Shown: positions 24,148-32,228 of the stretch, in pieces
Numbering within the stretch: position 1 is the stretch's first letter
How the letters are laid out: each line of letters starts with the position of its first letter
NCBI GenBank assembly: GCA_043818215.1
Contig: JBDRGC010000189.1
Location: 1-44,972, forward strand
Direction: 5' to 3'
From: JBDRGC01 sp043818215
Lineage (GTDB): Bacteria; Chloroflexota; Anaerolineae; Anaerolineales; UBA11858
DNA: 44,972 nucleotides
The notes under the pieces: generated by a model
What the model saw: the letters and a program-made list of their open reading frames with translations, nothing else
Databases searched by the model: none
What the model was told of the DNA's origin: nothing
Position numbers and translations under genes: made by a program

Positions 24148-24197
24148 CGCCGACCGATGACATCACCCCGCGGTCGGCGGTCGGTTGCCGGCTGTCG

Positions 24198-25907
24198 TCA
24201 AAACGCAAAAATGAATGTCAAATCACAAACATTCGTCTGGGTTGGGCCAGGCTTGAGCAAATCGCCCAGCGGTTCGAAGAAGTGGTAGGAGTCGTTGCGG
24301 GCCAGAAATTCGGCGGGGTCGAGGCCAAGCTCCCGGGCGCGGGCCAGGGTTTCACCGGTGACCACCGCTCCCGCGGCGTCGGTGGGGCCGTCGTCGCCGT
24401 CGGTGGCCAGGGCGATGAGCATGACATCAGGCAGCCCGGCCAGCTCGGAGACCGCGGCCAGGGCCAGTTCCTGGTTGCGCCCGCCAAGACCTCCCTCACC
24501 CCGGCCCTTGTCATCCCCGAAGGGGGCTCCCAAGGGGAGAGGGAGAAAGACACCCCTCTCCCCTTGGGAGAGGGGTTGGGGGTGAGGGAGGGAGAGTGTC
24601 ACCGTCGTCTCTCCTCCGGCAACGATGCAAGCCGGGCGGGGAATTGGGTCTCCTGTGGCGGCGATTTGGCGGGCGACGGCGGCCAGCATCCGTCCGGCGG
24701 CGCGGGCCTCGCCTTGCAGTGAGGTGGTCAGTAGCAGGGTGTTGAATCCCTCGGCTTTGGCCTGCTCGATGGCGGCCTGTGCGGCTTGCAAGTTGTTTCC
24801 GATGATGCTGTTTTCCGCCCGCTTGAAGACGGGATCGCCGGGCTTGGGCGTTTCGGGGATGTTGCCGTTTGCGCCGCTCTGCAGGTGAGTCATGATTGCG
24901 GGGGGGATTTGTGCCCCGAGATTGTATTTATCCACCACTGCCAGCGCGTCGGCGTAGGTGGATGAATCGGGAACTGTCGGCCCAGAAGCGACTACATCCA
25001 GCGGGTCGCCGACCACATCGGAGAGGATCAGGGTGGCACTCCGGGCCGGTGCAATCCATCGGGCCAACTGTCCACCTTTCACCCGCGATAGGTGCTTCCG
25101 CAGGGTGTTGATCTCGTTGATGGTAGCGCCGCAGGCCAGCAGGGCGGAGGTCAGGGATTGCAGGTCCGTCAGGGAAATACCCGCAACCGGGGAAGTGAGC
25201 AGGGCCGATCCGCCGCCAGAGATCAAGCAGATGACGAGGTCGTTTGCGGTGGTTGTGGAGAGTAGATCGATGATTTTCTGCGCACCCGCAACGCTGCGTT
25301 CGTCGGGGACAGGATGAGAAGCGGGGAAAATGGAGATTGGTAGATTGGTGATTGGTAGATTGGTGATTGGTAGATTGGTGATTGGTAGATTGGTGATTGG
25401 TAAATTGGTAAATTGGGAATCATGAACTTGCCTCTTGCCCCTTGCCCCTTGCCTCTTGCCCCTTGCCCCTTGCCTCTTGCCCCTTGCCCCTTGCCTCTTG
25501 CCTCTTGCCCCTTGCCTCTTGCCTCTTGCCCCTTGCCTCTTGCCCCTTGCAACTTGCCACTTGCCCCTTGCCCCTTGCCACTTGCCACTTGCCCCTTGCC
25601 CCTTGCCCCTTGCCCCTTGCCCCTTAGGGATTACAATTCCCGCGGTTACCAAATCACCCAGTATTTCGATACTTGCCTCTGCCATGGGCAGGCTGGCTTT
25701 GCCGAAGCCGATTACGAGGAGGCGGCGGATGCTGTGCAGGTCGTAGGCGCTGCCGCCAATGGTGAGCATGTCCCCGTCGCAGTGCAAGTGACGGGCTACC
25801 GCAGCGGCAGGGTCAACAGCCTGAATGGCCACCGCCAGAATGCGGGGGACGGGTTCGGCGTTGGGAGACGTTTTTAGCGTGTGGGTGAGGAAACGTTGGG
25901 GGTTCAT
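24198..25907 (-). CDS. gckA: Glycerate 2-kinase (GckA/MOFRL family) with repeat insertions
   Basis: Encodes 569 aa, about 110-130 longer than usual for the family. Converts D-glycerate to 2-phosphoglycerate with ATP in the cytoplasm. Family motifs: IGFGKAS (about 66-72), HPVPDERSV (about 205-213), CLISGGGSALL, TLRKHLSRVKGGQLA, LSDVVGDPLDVVASGPT, and the MOFRL end GRNQELALAA ... ALATDGDDGPTDAAGAVV. Two stretches are not family sequence but translated DNA repeats: residues about 97-203 and about 440-472, both in frame. The core motifs remain intact, so the enzyme may still work with low-complexity loops. The start has no strong Shine-Dalgarno. Context supports a role in glycerate use after glucosylglycerate breakdown. 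Confidence 0.88.
   Translation of the reverse strand: MNPQRFLTHTLKTSPNAEPVPRILAVAIQAVDPAAAVARHLHCDGDMLTIGGSAYDLHSIRRLLVIGFGKASLPMAEASIEILGDLVTAGIVIPKGQGARGKGQGASGKWQGARGKWQVARGKRQGARGKRQGARGKRQGARGKRQGARGKRQGARGKRQVHDSQFTNLPITNLPITNLPITNLPITNLPISIFPASHPVPDERSVAGAQKIIDLLSTTTANDLVICLISGGGSALLTSPVAGISLTDLQSLTSALLACGATINEINTLRKHLSRVKGGQLARWIAPARSATLILSDVVGDPLDVVASGPTVPDSSTYADALAVVDKYNLGAQIPPAIMTHLQSGANGNIPETPKPGDPVFKRAENSIIGNNLQAAQAAIEQAKAEGFNTLLLTTSLQGEARAAGRMLAAVARQIAATGDPIPRPACIVAGGETTVTLSLPHPQPLSQGERGVFLPLPLGAPFGDDKGRGEGGLGGRNQELALAAVSELAGLPDVMLIALATDGDDGPTDAAGAVVTGETLARARELGLDPAEFLARNDSYHFFEPLGDLLKPGPTQTNVCDLTFIFAF
24493..24588. repeat. Dispersed palindromic repeat inside glycerate kinase gene
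   Basis: Ends CCCTCACCCC / GGGGTGAGGG with inner arms CTCTCCCCTTGGGAG. In the kinase frame it gives PHPQPLSQGERG, the signature of a repeat common between genes of many bacteria. Here it lies inside a coding region without breaking the frame. Confidence 0.8.
25298..25619. repeat. Low-complexity insertion inside glycerate kinase gene
   Basis: Two blocks: a 15-bp tandem of GGTAGATTGGTGATT (about 25337-25410) and about 190 bp of 7-mer CTTGCCC/CTTGCCT variants (25430-25619). Together they add about 107 codons (KGQGARGKRQ... and TNLPITNLPI...) without a stop. Confidence 0.85.
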
Positions 25908-25934
25908 TGTTGATGTGGAGTTTTGATGTACAAT
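25907..25934 (+). promoter_or_regulatory. Possible promoter for toxin-antitoxin operon
   Basis: TTGTTG, 16 bp, TACAAT on the plus strand, about 120 nt before the antitoxin ATG. The leader would contain the 15-bp hairpin at 26000-26032. Confidence 0.3.
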
Positions 25935-25999
25935 AGAGACGCGAGTTTCGTGATGCGTGAAGCGTGAAACGTGAAGCGTGAGGCGAGAAGCGTCGCACC

Positions 26000-26032
26000 A
26001 GACCTTCCAGGTTTTGGAAACCTGGAAGGTCT
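26000..26032. repeat. ACCTTCCAGG palindrome (REP-like)
   Basis: Perfect 15-bp stem AGACCTTCCAGGTTT with 3-nt loop TGG. It is preceded by GCGTGAAGCGTGAAACG words. The same unit forms the array at 26740-27035, and a decayed copy lies at 44706-44757. Confidence 0.85.
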
Positions 26033-26056
26033 GACGAATACGATTGGAGGTGTTTT

Positions 26057-26362
26057 ATGACGGTAGAGACGAAACGAATTAATGTTACATTGCCGGTGAG
26101 GTTGTTGGAAGAGATGCGCCGGTATATCCCAAAACGAGAACGAAACAAATTCATCGTGGAGGCCACCGAGCAGGAGTTACAGCGGGCAAAACTAAAGGCT
26201 GTACTCGAAGATCTGCGCCGAGAGCCAGCCTGGTCGGACGAAGATCATCCAGACTTGATGACGGTGGATGATGTGAACCGCTACGTGCGAGAATTGCGGG
26301 AGCGTTCGATGCCCCAAACCTGGGATGAAATAATCGCTGAGGCGGAGTCCGAACATGAGTGA
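26057..26362 (+). CDS. Ribbon-helix-helix antitoxin
   Basis: Encodes 101 aa; GGAGGTG lies 5-6 nt before the ATG. The N-terminus (KRINVTLPVRLLEEMRRYI, about 5-23) fits a ribbon-helix-helix DNA-binding fold that would dimerise and bind its own promoter. The acidic C-terminal half (about 55-101) would neutralise the toxin. It overlaps the toxin gene by 8 nt, the usual coupled order of antitoxin first. Confidence 0.85.
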   Translation: MTVETKRINVTLPVRLLEEMRRYIPKRERNKFIVEATEQELQRAKLKAVLEDLRREPAWSDEDHPDLMTVDDVNRYVRELRERSMPQTWDEIIAEAESEHE

Positions 26363-26741
26363 CTATTTGCTGGATACCAATATTCTGGTTTTAGCTATTC
26401 GCAGTCGTCCGAGCGCACTGGATTTTTTAGAGATGCTGCATGATCGGAATCTGACGGGGTATATTTCTGTGGTCACTCGCGCGGAAATTTTTGCCGGAAT
26501 GCGTCCGACCGAGGAACAACGCACTATCGACCTGCTGGATTTGCTGGTCAGCCTGCTGGTAAATGCGGCGGTGGCGGACCGGGCCGGACGGTTGATTTAT
26601 CAATACGCCCGCAAAGGAGTTGCTCTAGCGCTGCCCGATACCCTCATTGCAGCGACTGCCCTCGTTCACAGTCTCATATTGGCAACCACCAATGTCCGCC
26701 ACTTTCCGTTCCCAGAGTTGGAGATTTATCCCCTAACATGA
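26355..26741 (+). CDS. vapC: VapC-like PIN-domain toxin
   Basis: Encodes 128 aa, the normal PIN toxin length. Acidic active-site positions are present: LLDTNILV (Asp near 7), TRAEIFAG (Glu near 43) and LPDTLIAATA (Asp near 94). The fourth position falls in ATTNVRHF, with Asn where many members have Asp/Asn. Such proteins are Mg-dependent RNases that cleave tRNA or rRNA. Start overlaps the antitoxin end. A hairpin with T-run follows 260 bp downstream. Confidence 0.87.
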   Translation: MSDYLLDTNILVLAIRSRPSALDFLEMLHDRNLTGYISVVTRAEIFAGMRPTEEQRTIDLLDLLVSLLVNAAVADRAGRLIYQYARKGVALALPDTLIAATALVHSLILATTNVRHFPFPELEIYPLT

Positions 26742-27035
26742 TGCGTGAGGCGTGGAGGGTCGCACCAGACCTTCCAGGTTTTGGAAACCTGGAAGGTCTT
26801 GAAACGTGATGAGTGATGCGTGAAGCGTGAAGCCTCGCACCAGACCTTCCAGGTTTTGGAAACCTAGAAGGTCTTGAAACGTGATGCGTGAAACGTGAAG
26901 CGTGAGGCCTCGCACCAGACCTTCCAGGTTTTGGAAACCTAGAAGGTCTTGAAACGTGATGCGTGAAACGTGAAGCGTGAGGCGTGAAGCGTCGCACCAG
27001 ACCTTCCAGGTTTTGGAAACCTGGAAGGTCTTTTT
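26740..27035. repeat. Four-copy array of composite REP-like unit
   Basis: Four units of about 66-80 bp, each made of GTGATGCGTGAAACGTGAAG-type words, TCGCACC and the palindrome AGACCTTCCAGGTTTTGG with its complement. Palindromes lie at about 26768-26800, 26841-26873, 26917-26949 and 26999-27031. The middle two share the same single-base change (CCTAGAAGG). Both parts of the unit repeat, so it is not a CRISPR array. Confidence 0.85.
26999..27035 (+). terminator. Terminator made from the last REP unit
   Basis: The fourth palindrome (15-bp stem, 3-nt loop) is followed directly by TTTTT on the plus strand. It is well placed to end the toxin-antitoxin transcript. Confidence 0.6.
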
Positions 27036-27112
27036 GCGAGGCACGAAGCAATCTCCTCCTTGCGAAAGGGAGATCGCTTCGTCACACAGAACGCTACTCG
27101 CAATGACAAATA
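27036..27112. repeat. Dispersed CGAAGCAATCTCC repeat
   Basis: GCGAGGCACGAAGCAATCTC ... GAGATCGCTTCG ... CTCGCAATGACA, an imperfect palindrome. A relative of it lies inside the GH38 gene at 34262-34380. Confidence 0.7.
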
Positions 27113-27157
27113 ATAGTTTTCTCACGTTTCCCACTTCGCTATGTTTCGGGGACTGCG

Positions 27158-28918
27158 TCACGTCTCAGAGTTGTACTGTAACCAGAGCACTTGATAAGGT
27201 TGGATTGTCAGGGGGAGTTGCCCATCTATGACGCCAAATTTCTGTTTGCTGACAATGTCGCTCATCGAACCGGCTGCCGGGAGGGGCAGGGCATCTAGCG
27301 CGATGGTGAATTTTTGGGGTTGATCAGTTACATTATGCAGGCACAAGACTGTCTCGCACTCATCCGGCGAGGTGCGCAGCAGGGCGAAGACCGCCGGGTG
27401 GACGGTGAGTATCTTTTGCCCGCCGGTGGGGTGGAAAGCGGAGTGGGTGGTGCGCTCTTTCAACAGGTTACGAAAACCGTAAAAGACGTGGTGACGCAGC
27501 GAATCGGGATCGGCTAACTCGTGCTCCAACTGCTGGCGTTGGAGTTTTTCGCGGTTGATACTGCGGTTGTGCCCTGTCTGCTCCACGCCCGCCGCCCAGT
27601 TGCGGGAGCCGAACAGACTGTGGAAGTATATCCCTGGCACGCCGCGCAGCGCCAGCATGATCGCCTGGGTTGCCAGGAAACGCTTGGCGACCAGTTCGAC
27701 ATCACTTTCGGGGGTATCGGGATCGCTCAACGCATCCAGAAAATTGATATTCAATTCGTAGGGACTTTGGGAGCCGTCTGCGTTGCTCTTGTAGGAGACG
27801 TTCCCCCCCAGGCTTGGGGTGCGCGCAACGGCATCGTTCAGATCGTCAGTGCTGAGGATATCCTTAACGGGCATCAAGCCGATCCCGTCGTGACAGGCCA
27901 GGAAATTGAAGAAGGTGGCCTGCTCAGAGGGCAAATCCAGGGTTTCGGCCCACGCGGAGAGGATGCCTACATCCTCCTTTTGAAAGGCATGCAGGGTGAG
28001 CAGCGGCAGCGCGAAATTGTAGACCATCTGCGCCTCGTTGTCCCCATCCCCGAAGTAGGCGATATTGTCTTTGTGGGGCACATTGGTCTCGGTGACGATG
28101 GAAATTTTTGGGGCCGCGATATCGAAGACTGTCCGCATGGTTTGTACGATCCGGTGGGTATGCGGCGAGTTCACGCATGTGGTACCGATCTCTTTCCACA
28201 CGAAAGTCACCGCGTCCAGGCGGATGAATTCTGCTCCGTGAGCGGCGTAGGACAGCAAGATGTCGATCACCTCGATGAGCACTTCGGGGTTGCTGAAATT
28301 CAGGTCGATCTGATCGGGGCTGAAGGTCGTCCACACCAGCTTTTCGCCGCCAGCCGTTTCGAAGGGAGTCAGCACGGGTTTGGCGCGTGGCCGGAACACC
28401 TGTGAGAGATCGGTTCCCGGCTCCACAACGGTGAAGTAATCCCGGTATCTGGGGTCGTCACGCAGAAATCCCTGGAACCATGCGCTGCGCGCAGAGATGT
28501 GATTCACAACAGCATCGAACATCAGGCGGAAGCTCTGCCCCAGGTATTTGACGTCATCCCAGTCGCCAAAACCGGGGTTGACTTGTTTGTAGTCTATGAT
28601 CGAAAAGCCATCATCCGACGAATAGGGGAAAAAAGGCAGGATGTGGACGGTGCTGAGGACATCGGCGAGATATTCTTGGAGAAACTCTGCCAGGGTTTGG
28701 AGGGGCGGCTCACCTTCAGTTTGGACCATATCCCCATAAGTGATCAGGATGGTGTCATGCTCGCTGACCCGGTCTGCGGGGCTGGATGCGGCCAAATCGG
28801 GGTGCTGCTCTCGGAAGCGTTCCAGTTTCTCGAGGATGCGTTTCGTCAACGGGCCGGCTTGCTCTTGGCCGTAGATGAATGCCAGGTGGTCGTAAAGTTT
28901 CTGTTCAAGTTGGTTCAT
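27158..28918 (-). CDS. GH13_18 sugar phosphorylase, probably glucosylglycerate phosphorylase
   Basis: Encodes 586 aa, a typical sucrose-phosphorylase-family length. GH13 catalytic residues are visible: the nucleophile Asp in FIRLDAVTF (about 236), the acid/base Glu in IVTETNVPH (about 278) and the third Asp in ACHDGIGL (about 341). ETNVPH in place of the EIH motif of sucrose phosphorylase points to the YcjM/glucosylglycerate branch, which converts glucosylglycerate and phosphate to glucose-1-phosphate and glycerate. The glycerate kinase on the same strand downstream supports this choice. Cytoplasmic, no signal peptide. Sucrose or glucosylglycerol activity cannot be excluded. Confidence 0.85.
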   Translation of the reverse strand: MNQLEQKLYDHLAFIYGQEQAGPLTKRILEKLERFREQHPDLAASSPADRVSEHDTILITYGDMVQTEGEPPLQTLAEFLQEYLADVLSTVHILPFFPYSSDDGFSIIDYKQVNPGFGDWDDVKYLGQSFRLMFDAVVNHISARSAWFQGFLRDDPRYRDYFTVVEPGTDLSQVFRPRAKPVLTPFETAGGEKLVWTTFSPDQIDLNFSNPEVLIEVIDILLSYAAHGAEFIRLDAVTFVWKEIGTTCVNSPHTHRIVQTMRTVFDIAAPKISIVTETNVPHKDNIAYFGDGDNEAQMVYNFALPLLTLHAFQKEDVGILSAWAETLDLPSEQATFFNFLACHDGIGLMPVKDILSTDDLNDAVARTPSLGGNVSYKSNADGSQSPYELNINFLDALSDPDTPESDVELVAKRFLATQAIMLALRGVPGIYFHSLFGSRNWAAGVEQTGHNRSINREKLQRQQLEHELADPDSLRHHVFYGFRNLLKERTTHSAFHPTGGQKILTVHPAVFALLRTSPDECETVLCLHNVTDQPQKFTIALDALPLPAAGSMSDIVSKQKFGVIDGQLPLTIQPYQVLWLQYNSET

Positions 28919-28945
28919 TTTCTGAATGAGTCCTTTGATTTAGGG

Positions 28946-29033
28946 AGGGAGGTATACAAGGTAGACGGTAAACAAAGTACATACGGTGAATACCCTGTCT
29001 AGCCAGTCTACCTTGTATACCTTGTATACTCTT
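28946..29033. repeat. GTATACC/TAGAC low-complexity repeat
   Basis: Imperfect palindrome of AAGGTAGAC and GTCTACCTTGTATACC words between the phosphorylase and transferase genes. The last codons of the transferase (EYTRYTR) are inside it. Relatives lie at 30600-30706. Confidence 0.7.
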
Positions 29034-30408
29034 TCCCGTTCTCGAAGCAGTGCATAAGCTGCTCCAGGTAAATATAAAGTGCATCCATCGAGAAGTGTTT
29101 CTTGCCGACTTTAAAATTGTGATCGACGGTTTCTTTGCGCAGGCCTGCGTCAGTGAGGAGTTCTACGGCCTGGTCGGCGGCAGTTTCGATGATCTCGGGA
29201 CTAATAATCACCAAACCGTGTTCATCCCGACCGGCGATCTCGTTGCCCAGGGAGACAACCCACAGCCCTTTATCTTTGAGGTCAGCCTCGTAGACCGGGT
29301 ACTCGAACAACAAAAAGGGCAACTTGGCCCTGATAGCCTCGAGCAATTGGTTGCCCCAACCCTCCCACAAACTGGGATAGGTGACAAAGTCGGCGTAGAC
29401 ATAGGTATCCCAGAGGGAGTAAATTTTTTGCCCGTTGCGGGTATCTCGGCGTTCATCGACCAAGTCTTCGATAAACAAGGCCTTTACGCCCATATGCTCC
29501 GCTTTTTGGGCTAAAAGAGGTTGATAGCGGCCGGAGACATCGTCCCGGGCATATCCCGCCAGGACAAATACAATTTGACTATCCTCTGTAAATTGCCGCC
29601 CATCGTACAGACCTTTTGCTTGGAGTTGGGCGCGGCGCTGTGGAGAATCCAATGCTTTGACGAAATCGATCGCGAGTTCAATCCCTTTGCGGGTCACAAT
29701 CCGGGTGGCTTGCAAGATGATGATATCGTTTTCCCCCACCCCAATCTGGGATCGAAAATCCTGGTTGTAATCATCGGGTTCCCAGGCGGGAGCGTCGAAG
29801 TCGAAGGTGTTAGGAATTATGGTTGACGAAATTCCTTTGCGCGCCAGGAGTTCGCGCTGCCCCAGGCTGTTGATGACCGCATGTTTTATTTTGGGGTCAC
29901 GCGGAGGGAGATATTTGTCCGCCAGTTCAATGGCTGTCTTATTTGTCAGGGTGACGCCATCGGTCCGCTCCCAATAGAAATCGTGATTGTGGGCCAGGGC
30001 CGGGATATCGAATTCGCGCCGCACCCGTTCTAAAGCAATCGCCACTGCCGGGTTAGCGGCCACACACCACACATTTTGAGGGACGATGAAATTGATCTCT
30101 TTTTCCAAAATGAATTGGCGGAATTTCTCTTCCAGGATGCTCACCCAGCGATAAAGTTCGGCCTTGTAACCAGCGGCGTCAAAATCGCGCAATTCTTCGA
30201 AGGTGTTGTAATTCAATCGCTCGATTTCTGGGATATGATGATACATCTCCTCGACAACGGTCTCAGCCGCAGCCCCATACTTCCCCGCGCAGTAATGCAC
30301 CGTATGCCCCATATCCTCGAAAACCTGCCGCCATTTATTCATCTCCAGCGAAACGCCGTCAGTGAAGTTGGCAATGTAATGGAAAATTCCGATGTTGTGT
30401 TTTTTCAT
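29008..30408 (-). CDS. GT4 glycosyltransferase
   Basis: Encodes 466 aa. Two Rossmann halves: N-terminal acceptor domain (GIFHYIANFTDGVS) and C-terminal nucleotide-sugar domain with RKGIELAIDF (about 239-248) and the EX7E motif in LWEGWGNQLLEAI (about 366-378). It belongs to the retaining GT4 family. Beside a glucosylglycerate phosphorylase it may be a mannosyl/glucosylglycerate-type synthase, using the locus's solute as acceptor; the sequence alone does not fix the acceptor. The C-terminal EYTRYTR comes from the dispersed repeat, so the original stop was probably a few codons earlier. Weak Shine-Dalgarno. Confidence 0.8.
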   Translation of the reverse strand: MKKHNIGIFHYIANFTDGVSLEMNKWRQVFEDMGHTVHYCAGKYGAAAETVVEEMYHHIPEIERLNYNTFEELRDFDAAGYKAELYRWVSILEEKFRQFILEKEINFIVPQNVWCVAANPAVAIALERVRREFDIPALAHNHDFYWERTDGVTLTNKTAIELADKYLPPRDPKIKHAVINSLGQRELLARKGISSTIIPNTFDFDAPAWEPDDYNQDFRSQIGVGENDIIILQATRIVTRKGIELAIDFVKALDSPQRRAQLQAKGLYDGRQFTEDSQIVFVLAGYARDDVSGRYQPLLAQKAEHMGVKALFIEDLVDERRDTRNGQKIYSLWDTYVYADFVTYPSLWEGWGNQLLEAIRAKLPFLLFEYPVYEADLKDKGLWVVSLGNEIAGRDEHGLVIISPEIIETAADQAVELLTDAGLRKETVDHNFKVGKKHFSMDALYIYLEQLMHCFENGKEYTRYTR

Positions 30409-30419
30409 TGGTAATCTCA

Positions 30420-30706
30420 GTATCAGGGTAAACAGGTAGATAAGGTAGACAGCTGGTTGGCTGACAAATCTTTTTCGGACACGGATTCAACGGATTTAAC
30501 GGATGGAAAATCATGAAAATCCGTTGAATCCGTTGAATCCGTGAAATCCGTGTCCAATTTCCGCTCCTAATTCGGAAGCAAGAGAGTTTTGTCAGTCAAT
30601 CAGGGTAGACAGAGTAAAAACGGCAAACACGGTATACAGGTATAAAGGTTGTTTACTTTGTTTCCCCTGTATACCCTGTATACTCTGTATACCCTGTCTA
30701 CCATCT
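30420..30706. repeat. Gap filled with dispersed repeats
   Basis: No gene. 30472-30562 is an inverted repeat of CACGGATTCAACGGATTT words. 30600-30706 is a TATACCCTGTATACTCTG family array with inverted arms. Confidence 0.7.
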
Positions 30707-30709
30707 TTG

Positions 30710-31603
30710 CTAGAATTCAATCTCTCTTACCTTCATCGTAGCCAAACCAATGGCGTTATCGGCTCCGGCGTAGTACACGTAAATCTCATCGCCGAGCACT
30801 ACCTGCCCGCAACTGAAGACTACGTTATTAACATGACCGTACAATTCCCAGTCCAATTCGGGTTCCAGAATCGGCTCAGATTGACGGGCGATGACCTTGG
30901 TGGGATCATCCAAATCGAGCAGGGCGGCTCCCTGGCGGTAAACATGGTCTTTGCTGACGCCGTGATAGATCAGGAACCAGCCCCCGGGGGTTTTGATGGG
31001 TGGGCCGCTGATCCCGATTTTCCCGTTTTCCCAATCCGAATCGGGGAGGTATCTCATCACAACACTGTGATCCTCCCAATTTTGGAGGTCATCCGAGTAG
31101 GCGATCCAGATGTCGGGCGGTCGGCGGTGGAACATCACAAATTTGCCGTCGATCTTTTCTGGGAATAGGGAGGCGTCTTTATTGGGTTCATCCAGCATGA
31201 CGCCGTGCCGCTGCCAGTCGATCAGATTCTTGGAGGTCGCCAGACAGATGCGGTAATCCTCATCGAATCGTCCCCCGTAGCCGGTGTACATCATATAGAA
31301 GGTGTCATCGATTTTGACGATGCGGGGATCCTCGGGGCCGCGCAGTTCCTGGGGGACATCGTTCGTCAGGATGGGCTGCTCCAGGCGGTTGAAATGGATG
31401 CCATCCTTGCTGACGGCGTAGCCCAGGCTATTGATGTAGGGGCCTTCCTGTCCACCAGAAGAAATGTCCGTGGCCCGGTAGATCATGTGAACCAGGCCGT
31501 TGTCAACAATCGCGGCGGCGTTGAACACCGAGGCAGCTTCCCACTGGTTGTCTTTCTTGGGTGAAAAAATAGGATTGTCGGAGTAGCGTTTGAGTTTGAT
31601 CAT
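30710..31603 (-). CDS. GH130 family phosphorylase/glycosidase
   Basis: Encodes 297 aa; GAGG lies 8 nt before the ATG. Five-bladed propeller pattern with the family motif LRGPEDPRIVKI (about 88-99; Asp as general acid) and the blade motifs YTGYGG, SKNLIDW and MFHRRPPDIW. GH130 enzymes act on beta-mannosides, mostly by phosphorolysis to mannose-1-phosphate. No signal peptide, so intracellular. With GH38, the sugar importer and GH13_18 it supports mannose-containing oligosaccharide or solute use. The exact linkage is unknown. Confidence 0.87.
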   Translation of the reverse strand: MIKLKRYSDNPIFSPKKDNQWEAASVFNAAAIVDNGLVHMIYRATDISSGGQEGPYINSLGYAVSKDGIHFNRLEQPILTNDVPQELRGPEDPRIVKIDDTFYMMYTGYGGRFDEDYRICLATSKNLIDWQRHGVMLDEPNKDASLFPEKIDGKFVMFHRRPPDIWIAYSDDLQNWEDHSVVMRYLPDSDWENGKIGISGPPIKTPGGWFLIYHGVSKDHVYRQGAALLDLDDPTKVIARQSEPILEPELDWELYGHVNNVVFSCGQVVLGDEIYVYYAGADNAIGLATMKVREIEF

Positions 31604-31995
31604 TTGTAGGGCCTCATTGAATAGGGGTTTGGGGATCAGGGACTAGGGACTAGGAATCAGGGATCAGGGATCAGGTACAGCAACTCTCGGTATGAGGCGT
31701 TTCGGAAAATAGTGCCTCGTAGCCGGGATTTCTATATCCCGAAGTGGCGAGATTTGGAAATCTCGGCTACATGGCTGGTCAAACCGGGAATTGCTGGTAG
31801 GCGGGGTTTCCATACCCCGTTCAGGTGAGATACCCTGGCACCGCCCGCCAGGGCAGGTGTGGAAATCTCGGCTACGGACCCTTACTTTTGAAGAGGATAC
31901 CTGCAAACAAGAATCCGTGCAATCCGTAAAATCCGTGTACAAATTCGTTGTTGATATTTTTGATGAACAACTCTAATTTCTAACAGAATTGATAT
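31604..31995. repeat. Gap with several dispersed repeats
   Basis: No gene. 31630-31676 has GGGATCAGGGACTAGG words, also seen near 7841-7910. 31715-31875 has inverted GTAGCCGGGATTT / GAAATCTCGGCTAC segments. 31910-31940 has AATCCGTG words. Confidence 0.65.
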
Positions 31996-32228
31996 GGGTG
32001 CGTTTCAAATGAGTTGGAGCAAGACATTTCGCTGGTTGAGTATCCGATGCTTTTCCGGCGTACACTTGCGCCGCACGGCAAGTGCAGGTGTCGAAACCAA
32101 GAAATGTCGCTTTGACCGAGTAATATCGCTTGATTTCGACACCGTACCTGCGTTCGGTGCAGGTGTACGGGCGACGAAAAACATATCGCCCACTCAATCA
32201 GCGCTTTCAAATGAAATGAAACACACCC
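31996..32228. mobile_element. MITE, family B
   Basis: 233 bp with ends GGGTGCGTTTCA and, inverted, GGGTGTGTTTCA. The 9-bp flanking duplication AATTGATAT / AATTGGTAT (8/9) is at 31987-31995 and 32229-32237. Inside are paired arms such as GACATTTC/GAAATGTC and GGTGTCGAAA/TTTCGACACC. No coding capacity. It inserted at the 3' end of the 2H phosphoesterase gene. Confidence 0.75.

Noticed and set aside
26740..27035. CRISPR array
   Set aside because: The regular palindromes are separated by segments that are themselves near-identical repeats, and no cas gene is present.
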